64,000 bases of DNA from Verrucomicrobiota bacterium (GCA_029573725.1 JAKQDQ010000090.1:88028-152027); one strand, 5' to 3'. Shown: positions 1-7,797, counted from the stretch's first letter. Made by a program: numbers and translations. The notes: a model not told the origin generated them from the letters alone.

Positions 1-490
1 GCAACGCCGGTTTGAACGGCAACACTTCCCGCCCGTTCCAACTCGTGCCCTCCGGGAACAGCACCACCACCTCGCCGCCGGCCAGGGCCGCGGCAATCAA
101 GGAATTCACCCGGTACACGTCGCCGCGCCGGGCGCGATCCACAAACAACGTGCCGGCCAGTCGCGCACACCAGCCGAACACCGGCCAGTGGCGCACCCCG
201 GCCTGGGCAATGAACACCGCGGGCGTCAACGCGCTCAGCACCAGGACATCCACGTAACTCAAATGATTGCACACCAGCAAACCCGCGGACGGTGGCGTGC
301 CGATGCACGTGATCTGCACCGAAAAAACTCGCAGGGTGCGGCGGCAACACCACTGCAGCCACCGGGATCGCTCCGCCGCACTCAGCCGCCCCGCCGTCCG
401 CCATCCACGCCAGAAATATGCGAGAAAGAACAGTAACAATTCCGCCGCAAACCAAACGGCGCGAAACCCGAAGCGGAACTGCGGGCGCAT
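1..490 (-). CDS. PlsC-type 1-acyl-glycerol-3-phosphate acyltransferase, partial (C-terminus outside window)
   Basis: Translating the minus strand from the ATG at 490 gives an open frame running off the left edge (about 163 residues seen); it is absent from the ORF track because it has no stop in the window. A hydrophobic N-terminal segment (residues ~8-25) is followed by NHLSYVD, the acyltransferase NHx4D catalytic motif, and further on by FPEGTS, the substrate-binding motif of the PlsC/LPLAT family. The enzyme would acylate lysophosphatidate at the inner membrane in phospholipid synthesis. It starts 7 nt after the stop of the CoaB-like gene, so the two are probably co-transcribed. An ornithine-lipid or other LPLAT acyltransferase is a possible alternative. 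Confidence 0.85.
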   Translation of the reverse strand, partial: MRPQFRFGFRAVWFAAELLLFFLAYFWRGWRTAGRLSAAERSRWLQWCCRRTLRVFSVQITCIGTPPSAGLLVCNHLSYVDVLVLSALTPAVFIAQAGVRHWPVFGWCARLAGTLFVDRARRGDVYRVNSLIAAALAGGEVVVLFPEGTSWNGREVLPFKPAL

Positions 491-497
491 GCCGTTG

Positions 498-1148
498 TCA
501 GGAATCCAGCCCTTGCGCCAGGGCCGCGAACAGGGCCTCGCGCGTCGCCAGTTCCACCCAGTCCCCGGCCTGGCTGATCAACCCAAACCCTGCGCCAAAC
601 CCCGGGCCGTTCACGACACAGGCATCCGTGCGGCTCTCGCGACATTGCGCCTCCGCCACGCGCAACACCCGCGCGCGATCACCTTCCACCTCGAATTTCC
701 AGCCCACCAATTTCGCCGTGGGAAACCACGCCCGCAAATGGGGCAGGAGCTTTGGGGTGGGCACCAGCTCGGCCAGCAATGCGCCCTGGCGCGTGGAAAT
801 TTTGCCCGACCGAAGTTCCGTCAGCTCGCCTGCCGGCGTGCGCGCCCAGATCCTGCCAAATGCAAAATCGCTCACCGCGGCCGCATGGAAGACCCCTCCC
901 GGATTTTCGCCGCTGACCGCGGCCAATTGCCGTTCCAGATCGCGCGTCGTCGAAAACGTCACCACCTGCCGGGCCCGCCGCGCGCCGGGATACGTGGCCG
1001 ATTCGGAGCAGAACAGGGTGACGGCATGGCCGCGATCCGTCAGAAAATTCGCCAGCTCCACGCCCAGTCGCCCGGTGGAAAAGTTGGTCAGGCGGCGAAC
1101 CTGATCGAGCGGCTCGAAGGTGGGGCCGGCGGTGACGAGACAATTCAT
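498..1148 (-). CDS. Stand-alone phosphopantothenate-cysteine ligase (CoaB-like) domain protein
   Basis: The ORF is open from 1178, but MNCLVTAGPT at 1148 is the natural start because the family begins with this beta-strand and glycine loop. Visible features are TAGPTFEPLDQVR, the NFSTGRLG turn, AAAVSDF and GWKFEVE, all typical of the CoaB half of the bifunctional Dfp/CoaBC protein, which joins 4'-phosphopantothenate and cysteine in CoA synthesis. At about 216 residues it lacks the N-terminal flavin-binding CoaC decarboxylase half, so that step must be encoded elsewhere. The lysine-rich segment usual in CoaB is replaced by GKISTRQG, so substrate use could differ. It lies immediately upstream of the PlsC gene. 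Confidence 0.8.
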   Translation of the reverse strand: MNCLVTAGPTFEPLDQVRRLTNFSTGRLGVELANFLTDRGHAVTLFCSESATYPGARRARQVVTFSTTRDLERQLAAVSGENPGGVFHAAAVSDFAFGRIWARTPAGELTELRSGKISTRQGALLAELVPTPKLLPHLRAWFPTAKLVGWKFEVEGDRARVLRVAEAQCRESRTDACVVNGPGFGAGFGLISQAGDWVELATREALFAALAQGLDS

Positions 1149-1304
1149 GGTGCGGCAGCATGCCAGCCAGGCCGCCAATCATCAATCTCCGGCTGCACGA
1201 ACGGCTCGCCGATGAGCAAAACGGTTTGACCTGCCCGGCGCGGGCCGGTAATTCATAGGCTGTCGGCCCGACCATGGCCCGGAATTCACACGCAACCTGA
1301 TCAC

Positions 1305-2156
1305 ATGCCCAAGCCCTCATCCCCCGTTCGCCCACGCAAGTCCTCACGATTTCCCTGGCGGCACGTCGCGACCCTCGGCTGCCTGGGCCTCGCGGCACTG
1401 GCGTGGCTGCCCGGCTGCGCGCAAACACCTCCCGCCGCCCCCATCACGTTTCGCGTGATGACCTACAACATCCATCATGCCGAAGGACTGGACGGCAAAG
1501 TGGATACGGCGCGCATTGCGGAATTGATCAAACAACAGGGGGCCGATCTGGTGGCGTTGCAGGAGGTGGACAAAGGCGTGCGCCGCACCGCGGGGCGGGA
1601 TTTGACCGCGGAACTCGCCGCGCAAACGGGGTTGACCGGCGTGTTTAGCAACAATTTTTACTTTCAAGACGGCGAATATGGCAACGCGGTGTTGAGCCGC
1701 TTCCCCATCAAGCGCTGGACCAATCATCACTACCAGATGCTCCGCCCCGGCGAACAGCGCGGGCTGCTGGAACTTGAGCTCGATGTACAGGGACGCCCGT
1801 TGGTGTTCATGAACACACACATTGATTACCGCGCGGACGACAGCGAACGCTGGCGGAACGTGGCGGAAATCGAGGCGCAGGTGCGGCGCCACGCGGCCAC
1901 CCCCATCATTTTATGCGGCGATTTCAACAATCTTCCCGCCGGCCGGGTGTACGAGCGGTTGCGCACGATTCTCCAGGACACCTGGGCCGCCATCGGGGCC
2001 GGCCATGGATTCAGCTTCCCGGCCCACAAGCCCGACCGCCGCATTGATTACATCTGGTACACGCCACCACCGACGCTCAAGCCGCTCAAGATCTGGCTGC
2101 CACGCTCCGAAGCATCCGACCATCTGCCCCTCGTCGCCGAATTCGAGTTGCGCTGA
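1305..2156 (+). CDS. Endonuclease/exonuclease/phosphatase (EEP) family lipoprotein
   Basis: A 283-residue protein with an N-terminal hydrophobic segment ending in the lipobox LPGC (Cys about residue 38), so it is probably a lipid-anchored envelope protein. The mature part has the EEP fold signatures: MTYNIHHAEG, LVALQEVD (metal-binding Glu), NTHIDYR, CGDFNNLP and a C-terminal SDHLPLVAEF (catalytic Asp-His). Members cleave phosphodiester bonds in nucleic acids, sphingomyelin or phosphoinositides; the substrate cannot be read from sequence. The ATG at 1305 precedes the signal peptide directly. It is divergent from the CoaB-like gene. Confidence 0.9.
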   Translation: MPKPSSPVRPRKSSRFPWRHVATLGCLGLAALAWLPGCAQTPPAAPITFRVMTYNIHHAEGLDGKVDTARIAELIKQQGADLVALQEVDKGVRRTAGRDLTAELAAQTGLTGVFSNNFYFQDGEYGNAVLSRFPIKRWTNHHYQMLRPGEQRGLLELELDVQGRPLVFMNTHIDYRADDSERWRNVAEIEAQVRRHAATPIILCGDFNNLPAGRVYERLRTILQDTWAAIGAGHGFSFPAHKPDRRIDYIWYTPPPTLKPLKIWLPRSEASDHLPLVAEFELR

Positions 2157-2492
2157 CCCGCCGCCGCGCCCGGCCGGCAGCTCCACCGGAATTGTCCGGC
2201 GGCAGGAGACGAGAAAAGTCATTCCTCCGGCCGGACTGGTCATTACGTCTGCGAACGGGGCTGCACCATCGCCCGGATGCCCGTTCCAGGCCGTTCCCAC
2301 CCTGACCGTGCGTTGGGTGGAAGGCAACCGCACCCCATCCAGATCCTGATGCAAAAAGCGTGAAATGGTGGCCACGATGACTGCAACAATCATCTTCTGG
2401 AAAACCGAAAATTGACGCTGCAAATTTTTCCCCGCACACTCGTCCGGTCCGAAAAATACAAAACGACCAGAAACTTTTTACCAAACCATTTG
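2157..2492. other. Intergenic stretch without a recognised gene
   Basis: Only short, compositionally unremarkable ORFs are present. A weak imperfect hairpin (ccggaatt/gtccgg) follows the EEP stop but has no T-run, so I do not call a terminator. The last ~60 bases become AT-rich just before the hairpin cluster that begins at 2493. Confidence 0.5.
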
Positions 2493-2699
2493 CGTAGCTT
2501 CGGCTACGGGCTGCCTCGAAAACCGCTAATTTTCCAAGCCCGTCACAAGAACCGACCGAGCACGCGCCCAATCGGGCGCGGCTTGGCGCGCTTCTTGTGA
2601 CAGGCGCTTAGCGGTGCCTCGAGGCAGGGCGCGTTGAGTTCGCGCCCCTGCTGTATTCAGATTTCCCGTCGCCTTTGTTGCGCGAGCAACCACGGCGAC
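2493..2699 (+). ncRNA. Hairpin-dense region upstream of mod; candidate structured RNA or leader
   Basis: Six perfect stems lie within about 207 bases. (1) CGTAGC-TTCG-GCTACG at 2493-2508. (2) A long interrupted stem: 2511-2519 with 2619-2627 (9 bp), 2522-2529 with 2608-2615 (8 bp), 2542-2551 with 2592-2601 (10 bp). (3) CGCGCCC-AATC-GGGCGCG at 2563-2580, inside it. (4) GGGCGCG-TTGAGTT-CGCGCCC at 2627-2647. (5) GTTGC-GCGA-GCAAC at 2677-2690, capped by (6) GTCGCC/GGCGAC at 2668-2673/2694-2699. Stem 6 ends two bases before the mod ATG. There is no good ORF or ribosome-binding site. I match it to no known RNA family, so the strand and the RNA call are inferences; a small non-autonomous mobile element is an alternative. 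Confidence 0.4.
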
Positions 2700-2701
2700 C
2701 A

Positions 2702-4315
2702 ATGGCCACACTCGATTTCAAAGGGAAAGCGCTCGTCCAGAATTACCATCTCTCGGTCAAGTATCACGAACTCGTGCCGAAGAAGGACAAGAGCCTCACG
2801 GACAAGGTGCGGCTGGACGACAACCTCATCATTCACGGCGACAACTTGAAGGCGTTGAAGGCGCTGCTGCCCACCTACGCGGGCAAGGTGAAGTGCATCT
2901 ACATTGACCCACCCTACAACACCGGCAACGAAGGCTGGGCTTACAACGACAACGTCAATTCGCCGATGATGCAGGAATGGCTCGGCAAAACCGTGGATCG
3001 CGAAGACCTCACGCGCCATGACAAATGGCTGTGCATGATGATGCCGCGATTGAAGCTGCTGAAAGAACTCTTGCGGGAAGACGGGGTGATGTTCGTCTCA
3101 CTTGATGACAACGAATTGCACCGATTTCGGGCGTTGAGCGATGAGGTGTTTGGTGAAGACAATTTCGTCGAAACAATAATCTGGAAAAAGCGAAGCGGGC
3201 CACCAAACGATAAACCGCTCGGCGCTGTTCACGAATACATTGTCGCCTATGCACGTTCAATTTCTCACATGAATCTGTATTTGCGGCCACGAACGGACGA
3301 ACAACTCGCTCGGTATAAAAATCCAGACAACCATCCGAAGGGTCCGTGGACGCCTGGTGATTTGATGGCGAACGTAAAAGGCGGTCGTTACGTAGAGTCG
3401 CTCCGGTATGCGGTCACAAATCCCAAGACAGGCGAAAAACATTGGCCGGGGCAGGACGGCAACTGGAGGTTCAGCCAAGAAAAGATGCTCGCCCTCTTGG
3501 AAGCTGATGAGGTCTTCTTTGGAACGAGTGGAGACGGGCGTCCAAAACTGAAGCGATTTCTATGTGACGTGAAAGAAGGCACAGCGGTTTCAACGCTTTG
3601 GGATTCAGCCCCATTCACTAACACGGCCACCGATGAAATCGTTTCAATCCTCGGGAGCCAACAAGCGTTCGACACCCCAAAGCCGACTGAGCTAATAAAG
3701 GAGATTCTCAGATTGGGTAGTTCCAAAAATGATCTCGTTCTCGACTCCTTCGGCGGCTCAGGCACGACGGCCCACGCCGTTCTCGCGTTGAACAAAGAAG
3801 ACGGCGGCAATCGCAAGTTCATCCTCGTCGAGTGCGAAGATTACGCGGACAGCATCACGGCGGAGCGCGTGCGCCGCGTCATCAAAGGCGTGAAGGGCGC
3901 GAGTGACGAGACTTTGAAGCAGGGGCTGGGCGGCACGTTCAGTTATTTCGAGCTGGGCAAGGCGATTGAACTGGACAGCATTCTGGACGGCAAAAATCTG
4001 CCGAGTTATCTCGAACTGGCGCGCTACGTTTTCTACACCGCCACCGGCGAGGAGTTCGACGAGCGCAAGCTGAACGAGAAGCGGAGTTTCGTCGGCGAAT
4101 CCAAGTCGCACGAGGTTTATCTCCTTTACCAGCCGGATTTGGATTACCTGAAAAAGACCGCGCTCACGCTGGAGCGCGCCGAGGCGCTCGGCAAAATCAA
4201 AACCAAGCGGCGGCTCGTCTTCGCGCCGACAAAGTATCTGGATCAGGAGCAACTGGACGAACTGCGGATAGACTTCGCGCAGTTGCCGTTTGAAATCTAC
4301 AAGCTCGCGCAGTGA
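2702..4315 (+). CDS. Type III restriction-modification system DNA methyltransferase (Mod)
   Basis: A 537-residue beta-class adenine N6 methyltransferase: the catalytic DPPYNTGNE (motif IV, residues ~69-76) precedes the AdoMet-binding DSFGGSGTT (motif I, ~348), with the target-recognition region between. ORF prediction extends to a TTG at 2675, but ATG 2702 (MATLDFKGKA) is the better start because it follows the hairpin and matches the family N-terminus. It would methylate one strand of an asymmetric site and form the Mod2Res(1-2) complex with the Res encoded from 5210. The middle (roughly 3140-3760) is clearly poorer in GC than both flanks. The cognate res gene is separated from it by a RAYT/REP insertion. 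Confidence 0.93.
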   Translation: MATLDFKGKALVQNYHLSVKYHELVPKKDKSLTDKVRLDDNLIIHGDNLKALKALLPTYAGKVKCIYIDPPYNTGNEGWAYNDNVNSPMMQEWLGKTVDREDLTRHDKWLCMMMPRLKLLKELLREDGVMFVSLDDNELHRFRALSDEVFGEDNFVETIIWKKRSGPPNDKPLGAVHEYIVAYARSISHMNLYLRPRTDEQLARYKNPDNHPKGPWTPGDLMANVKGGRYVESLRYAVTNPKTGEKHWPGQDGNWRFSQEKMLALLEADEVFFGTSGDGRPKLKRFLCDVKEGTAVSTLWDSAPFTNTATDEIVSILGSQQAFDTPKPTELIKEILRLGSSKNDLVLDSFGGSGTTAHAVLALNKEDGGNRKFILVECEDYADSITAERVRRVIKGVKGASDETLKQGLGGTFSYFELGKAIELDSILDGKNLPSYLELARYVFYTATGEEFDERKLNEKRSFVGESKSHEVYLLYQPDLDYLKKTALTLERAEALGKIKTKRRLVFAPTKYLDQEQLDELRIDFAQLPFEIYKLAQ

Positions 4316-4329
4316 ATACCACAATCATT

Positions 4330-4460
4330 GGTAGGGACGGCGCGCTGCGCCGTCAGCGCCGCGTCCAGCGGCGCAACGATTCGCACGGGACGCGGGGGAT
4401 GACGGATGTGTTCCGCCCGCTGCTGCGCGGGCGGGGACAGCGCAGCGCGCTGTCCCTACC
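4330..4460. repeat. REP/BIME-like palindromic unit, left of RAYT
   Basis: The unit begins GGTAGGGAC (4330-4338) and ends with its inverse GTCCCTACC (4452-4460). It contains four perfect hairpins: GACGGCGC-gct-GCGCCGTC, GCGCCGC-gtcca-GCGGCGC, CCGCCCGC-tgctgc-GCGGGCGG and GGGACAGCGC-agc-GCGCTGTCCC. Two more copies of the same end sequence occur at 4842-4893 and 5055-5169. This is the architecture of REP sequences paired head-to-head (BIME) that RAYT proteins recognise. Its right end overlaps the 3' end of the RAYT gene. Confidence 0.85.
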
Positions 4461-5001
4461 ACGAAAATTGCGACCGCTCGCCATCCGCGAAATAAACGAA
4501 CGGCCACTCTTCGGGGCGAGCGACAAATTGTTTCCGAACCGGATTTTCCAAAATGTAATCGGCCTTTTGCCGCCGGCTCTCGTCGTGCCGCAAGCGATGT
4601 TCAAAAAAATCGCGTTGCCAGCCGATGCCGATTTCTTTTGCCGTCCATTCCTTCCATTTGCTGATGACGCCTTGGATGGTTTTGTTGGAAGGCGGAAAGG
4701 AAATCAGCGCGTGCAAATGATCCGGCATCAGCAGAAACAGATGCGGCCACCACAAGAATCTTTCCTGCCGATGGCGGACAGTCTCGAACAAACGAACGGA
4801 AATTTCCGGCGCGGCGAGTTGATTGCCATTTCCCAGTTCCGGGTAGGGACGCTGCGCTGCGGCGTCCGGACAGCGCAGCGCGCTGTCCCTACCATAGTCA
4901 AATCGTTCCCGGCAGTTGATGGTGATGAAATAGATTTCGCGCTGCGGGTCAACCCACAATGGAACGTCGTGTGGCAATGTCTTTCTTTCGGGAACGTCCA
5001 T
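4456..5001 (-). CDS. REP-associated tyrosine transposase (RAYT, IS200/Y1-type)
   Basis: A 181-residue HUH single-strand transposase. Visible are YFITINC near the N-terminus, LMPDHLHALI carrying the HxH metal-binding pair, WQRDFFEHRLR, and KADYILENPVR with the likely catalytic tyrosine. RAYTs bind and cut REP hairpins, and here REP-like units lie on both sides and one is inside the gene. Residues ~36-52 (YGRDSALRCPDAAAQRPY) are encoded by a 52-bp REP palindrome yet the frame stays open. The stop codon TAG is supplied by the GGTAGGGAC end of the left REP. It lies antisense between mod and res. Whether the copy with the internal REP is active is unknown. Confidence 0.88.
   Translation of the reverse strand: MDVPERKTLPHDVPLWVDPQREIYFITINCRERFDYGRDSALRCPDAAAQRPYPELGNGNQLAAPEISVRLFETVRHRQERFLWWPHLFLLMPDHLHALISFPPSNKTIQGVISKWKEWTAKEIGIGWQRDFFEHRLRHDESRRQKADYILENPVRKQFVARPEEWPFVYFADGERSQFSW
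4842..4893. repeat. REP palindrome inside the RAYT coding sequence
   Basis: A compact 52-bp unit with the same ends as the flanking REPs (GGTAGGGAC and GTCCCTACC) and an internal perfect hairpin GGACAGCGC-agc-GCGCTGTCC. It sits in the RAYT gene, where it is translated in frame. Confidence 0.85.
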
Positions 5002-5054
5002 GACGGGAAGCTATGCGATGCGTCACATGACGACAAAGCAAATTGGGCGAATTG

Positions 5055-5169
5055 GGTAGGGACGCCGCGCGGCGCTGTCCGCGCCCGTAAAGCGGGCGCT
5101 AGATTCATCCTTCGACACAAAATTCCGGCGGCTTTACCGCCGGGGACATCGCAGCGCGATGTCCCTACC
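5055..5169. repeat. REP/BIME-like palindromic unit, right of RAYT
   Basis: Begins GGTAGGGAC (5055-5063) and ends GTCCCTACC (5161-5169). Inner hairpins are GCGCCCG-taaag-CGGGCGC, CCGGCGG-cttta-CCGCCGG and GGACATCGC-agc-GCGATGTCC. It begins 53 bases 5' of the RAYT start and ends 40 bases before the res ATG, so transcription into res must pass through or start after it. Confidence 0.85.
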
Positions 5170-5209
5170 AAAGAAAATGCGAAGCTAATTTGGTAATGGA
5201 TCACACGTC

Positions 5210-7723
5210 ATGGAACTGAAAGAATACCAGCAGAACACGCTCAAGCGGGTGAAGGCGTATCTCGAAGCGTTAAATTCGTGGCGCGACAAAAACGAAAAGG
5301 TCGTGGCGGCGGCAGGCAGGGAGGCGGCGCTGGACGTGCCGCTGAAAGCATGGGAGGAAATCGGCGGCACACATTATCGCTCGCGCAAGAACGGTCTCGG
5401 TGAATCGCTGCCGAATTTCTGCCTGAAAATCCCGACGGGCGGCGGCAAGACGCTGCTGGCGGCGCACACGGTTGATCTCGTGAACCGGATTTACCGGAAG
5501 AAGCAGACCGGGCTGATTCTCTGGGTCGTGCCGACCACGCAGATTTACCGCCAGACCATCGAGCATTTGCGCAACCGCGATCATTCGTATCGGCAGGTGC
5601 TGGACATTGCCAGCGGCGGGCGCACGATGATTTGCGAAAAGACCGACCGCTTCACGCCGGGCGACGCGGCGGAAAATCTCGTGGTGCTGATGCTGATGCT
5701 GCCGTCGGCCTCGCGGCAGAACAAGGAGACGTTGAAAGTGTTCAAGGACAGCGGCGGTTTCGGGGCGTTCTTTCCGAAGGATGACGACGCGCGCGGTCAC
5801 GCGAAGTTGCTGGAACGATTTCCGAACCTCGACGCGTTTGGCGATGGCAAGGGATTGTTCCAACGGCAGGTAAAAACTTCGCTTGGCAATACGCTGCGGA
5901 TTTTGTCGCCGATCATCATTCTGGATGAAGGGCACAAGGCTTACAGCGAGACGGCGCAGGACACGTTGCGCGGATTGAATCCCTCCGTAATCGTGGAACT
6001 TTCCGCCACGCCCACGGAAGCGAGCAACGTGCTGGTGGAGATCAAGGGGCTGGACTTGAAGCGCGAGGACATGATCAAGCTGGATTTGCACATCAACAAC
6101 AAGGAGAGCACGCGCTGGAAAGACACGATGCTGGCGAGCATCAAGAAACGCGAGGCGTTGGAAGCGGCGGCGCGCAAATACGAGGCGAACAGCGGGAATC
6201 ACATCCGCCCGATTTGTCTGGTGCAGGTGGAGCGCACGGGCAAAGACCAGCGCGGCGGGAACTTCATTCACGCCGAGGACGTGCGGGAATTTCTCGTGAA
6301 GGAATACGGCGTGCCAGCGGATGAAGTCGCGGTGAAGTCGAGCGAGAAGGACGACATCGAGGGCATCAATCTGTTCGCGCGGAACTGTCCGATCCGTTAC
6401 ATCATCACGAAACAGGCGTTGCAGGAGGGCTGGGATTGCGCGTTTGCCTATGTGCTGACGATCCTCACCAATCCGTCGTCGAAGAACAATCTCACGCAAC
6501 TGGTCGGGCGGATTCTGCGCCAGCCGTTTGCGCGGAAAACGAAAATCCGAGTACTGGATGAGAGTTATGTCTTCTGCTTCCGACAAAAGGCCAAGCTGCT
6601 GGTGGATGCGGTGCGCGAAGGTTTCGGTCGCGAGGGTCTGGGCGATCTGGCCGGTCAGGTCGTGATGGATTCGCCGGATGACGATGACCAAGGCGAGGAA
6701 TTGATTGAGTTGCGCGACAAATTCAAGAAGTTCGCCGGGAAGATTTATCTGCCCAAGTTTGTGATTCAGCAGGGTGCGCAATGGCGCGAGGTGAGTTACG
6801 AGACGGACATCGTGAGCCGGATAGATTGGTCGCAGGCGGATTTTTCGGCGGAGAAGAACTTGCAACTGGCGGACGCGCCGTCGCAGGACGCGGAAATCAT
6901 CGTGACGTTGAGCGGCGACACCAAATCCGGGCTGATCAAGGAAAGCGGGCGGCAGTATCTCACGGCCAAAGACTCTGGTGTTGACCCGGTGTTTGCCACG
7001 CGGCAATTGCTGGAAATTATCCCGAACCCGTGGATCGCGCACGACGTTGTGAAAGAAGTCATCGGCACATTGACGCGGAAGAACGGATTGGATTTGGTGG
7101 CGAAGAATTTTGTGTTCATCGTTCAAGAGCTGGTGAAGCGCGCCGATGCGGAGCGCAACCGGCTCGCGGAGGAGGTTTTCAGTGAATTGGTGGGCACGAA
7201 GAAACTTCGCTTCCTGCTCTTGAAAGACGACGCGGGCTATCGCCTGCCCAGCAAGATTTCCATGCGCAAAGGCACGCGCAAACTCGTGCGGGAGGACAAC
7301 TCGCCTTTGCAGTTGAGTTTGTTCGAGCAAGTGCCCGAAGACGGGCTGAACAGCGAAGAGCGCAGCGTGGCGTGGTATTTTGAGAAGCAGGCGCAGTTGC
7401 TTTGGTGGTATCGGAATCTGTCGCGGCAGGACTATCGCCTGCAAGGCTGGCGCAAGCACGGGATTTATCCCGACTTCATTGTCTCCCGCATCAGCACCGA
7501 CGACAAAACGGACTTTGACAAGGTTTTCGTCGTTGAATCCAAGGGCATCCATCTGAAAAACGACGATACAGATTACAAAAAGCAGTTCTTCAAAGTTTGC
7601 AACAAACTTGCCGAGGAAAAGAGCTGGACGGAGTTGGGTTTGGAATTCCCAGAACGGAAAATTGTTTTCGAGTTAGTCCATGGCGACGAGTGGCAAAAGG
7701 TGATGAACGCCCTGTTAAAGTGA
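5210..7723 (+). CDS. Type III restriction enzyme Res subunit (SF2 helicase + endonuclease)
   Basis: An 837-residue protein. Superfamily 2 helicase motifs are in order: PTGGGKT (Walker A, residues 75-81), ILDEGHKAY (DExH box, ~239-242), VELSATPTE (motif III), ALQEGWD and LVGRILRQP (motif VI). Near the C-terminus, YPDFIV and, about 23 residues later, VVESKG form a PD-(D/E)xK nuclease core (~residues 753-777). It uses ATP to move or switch along DNA and cuts when two unmethylated sites interact, in complex with Mod. The ATG at 5210 gives the usual N-terminus MELKEYQQ. Mod and res are normally adjacent; here 894 bases of RAYT/REP DNA lie between. Confidence 0.93.
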   Translation: MELKEYQQNTLKRVKAYLEALNSWRDKNEKVVAAAGREAALDVPLKAWEEIGGTHYRSRKNGLGESLPNFCLKIPTGGGKTLLAAHTVDLVNRIYRKKQTGLILWVVPTTQIYRQTIEHLRNRDHSYRQVLDIASGGRTMICEKTDRFTPGDAAENLVVLMLMLPSASRQNKETLKVFKDSGGFGAFFPKDDDARGHAKLLERFPNLDAFGDGKGLFQRQVKTSLGNTLRILSPIIILDEGHKAYSETAQDTLRGLNPSVIVELSATPTEASNVLVEIKGLDLKREDMIKLDLHINNKESTRWKDTMLASIKKREALEAAARKYEANSGNHIRPICLVQVERTGKDQRGGNFIHAEDVREFLVKEYGVPADEVAVKSSEKDDIEGINLFARNCPIRYIITKQALQEGWDCAFAYVLTILTNPSSKNNLTQLVGRILRQPFARKTKIRVLDESYVFCFRQKAKLLVDAVREGFGREGLGDLAGQVVMDSPDDDDQGEELIELRDKFKKFAGKIYLPKFVIQQGAQWREVSYETDIVSRIDWSQADFSAEKNLQLADAPSQDAEIIVTLSGDTKSGLIKESGRQYLTAKDSGVDPVFATRQLLEIIPNPWIAHDVVKEVIGTLTRKNGLDLVAKNFVFIVQELVKRADAERNRLAEEVFSELVGTKKLRFLLLKDDAGYRLPSKISMRKGTRKLVREDNSPLQLSLFEQVPEDGLNSEERSVAWYFEKQAQLLWWYRNLSRQDYRLQGWRKHGIYPDFIVSRISTDDKTDFDKVFVVESKGIHLKNDDTDYKKQFFKVCNKLAEEKSWTELGLEFPERKIVFELVHGDEWQKVMNALLK

Positions 7724-7740
7724 GTCCGATGGAGTACGCC

Positions 7741-7797
7741 GCGTCGGAGACCGGCGCTCCGGGGTTCGCGTTGATTCGTGTCCATTCGTGGTTGTGA
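7741..7797. repeat. Intergenic segment resembling dispersed repeats
   Basis: Contains GCGTCGGAGACCGGCGCTCC followed by ATTCGTGTCCATTCGTGG, the second with an internal repeat of ATTCGTG. From memory, similar strings recur between genes in PVC genomes. No second copy was noticed in this window, so repeat status is an inference. Confidence 0.3.

Noticed and set aside
2511-2627. Long stem read as 6S RNA or SRP RNA
   Set aside because: It lacks the SRP tetraloop/GGAAGCAGC-type core and the 6S open central bubble; I keep it as an unassigned element.
4312-5196. 294-aa plus-strand ORF between mod and res
   Set aside because: Antisense to the RAYT gene and running through REP palindromes; the HxH and YILxNP motifs are on the minus strand.
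5270-7552. 760-aa minus-strand ORF
   Set aside because: It lies antisense to res, whose helicase and nuclease motifs are clear; the long frame is a high-GC shadow.
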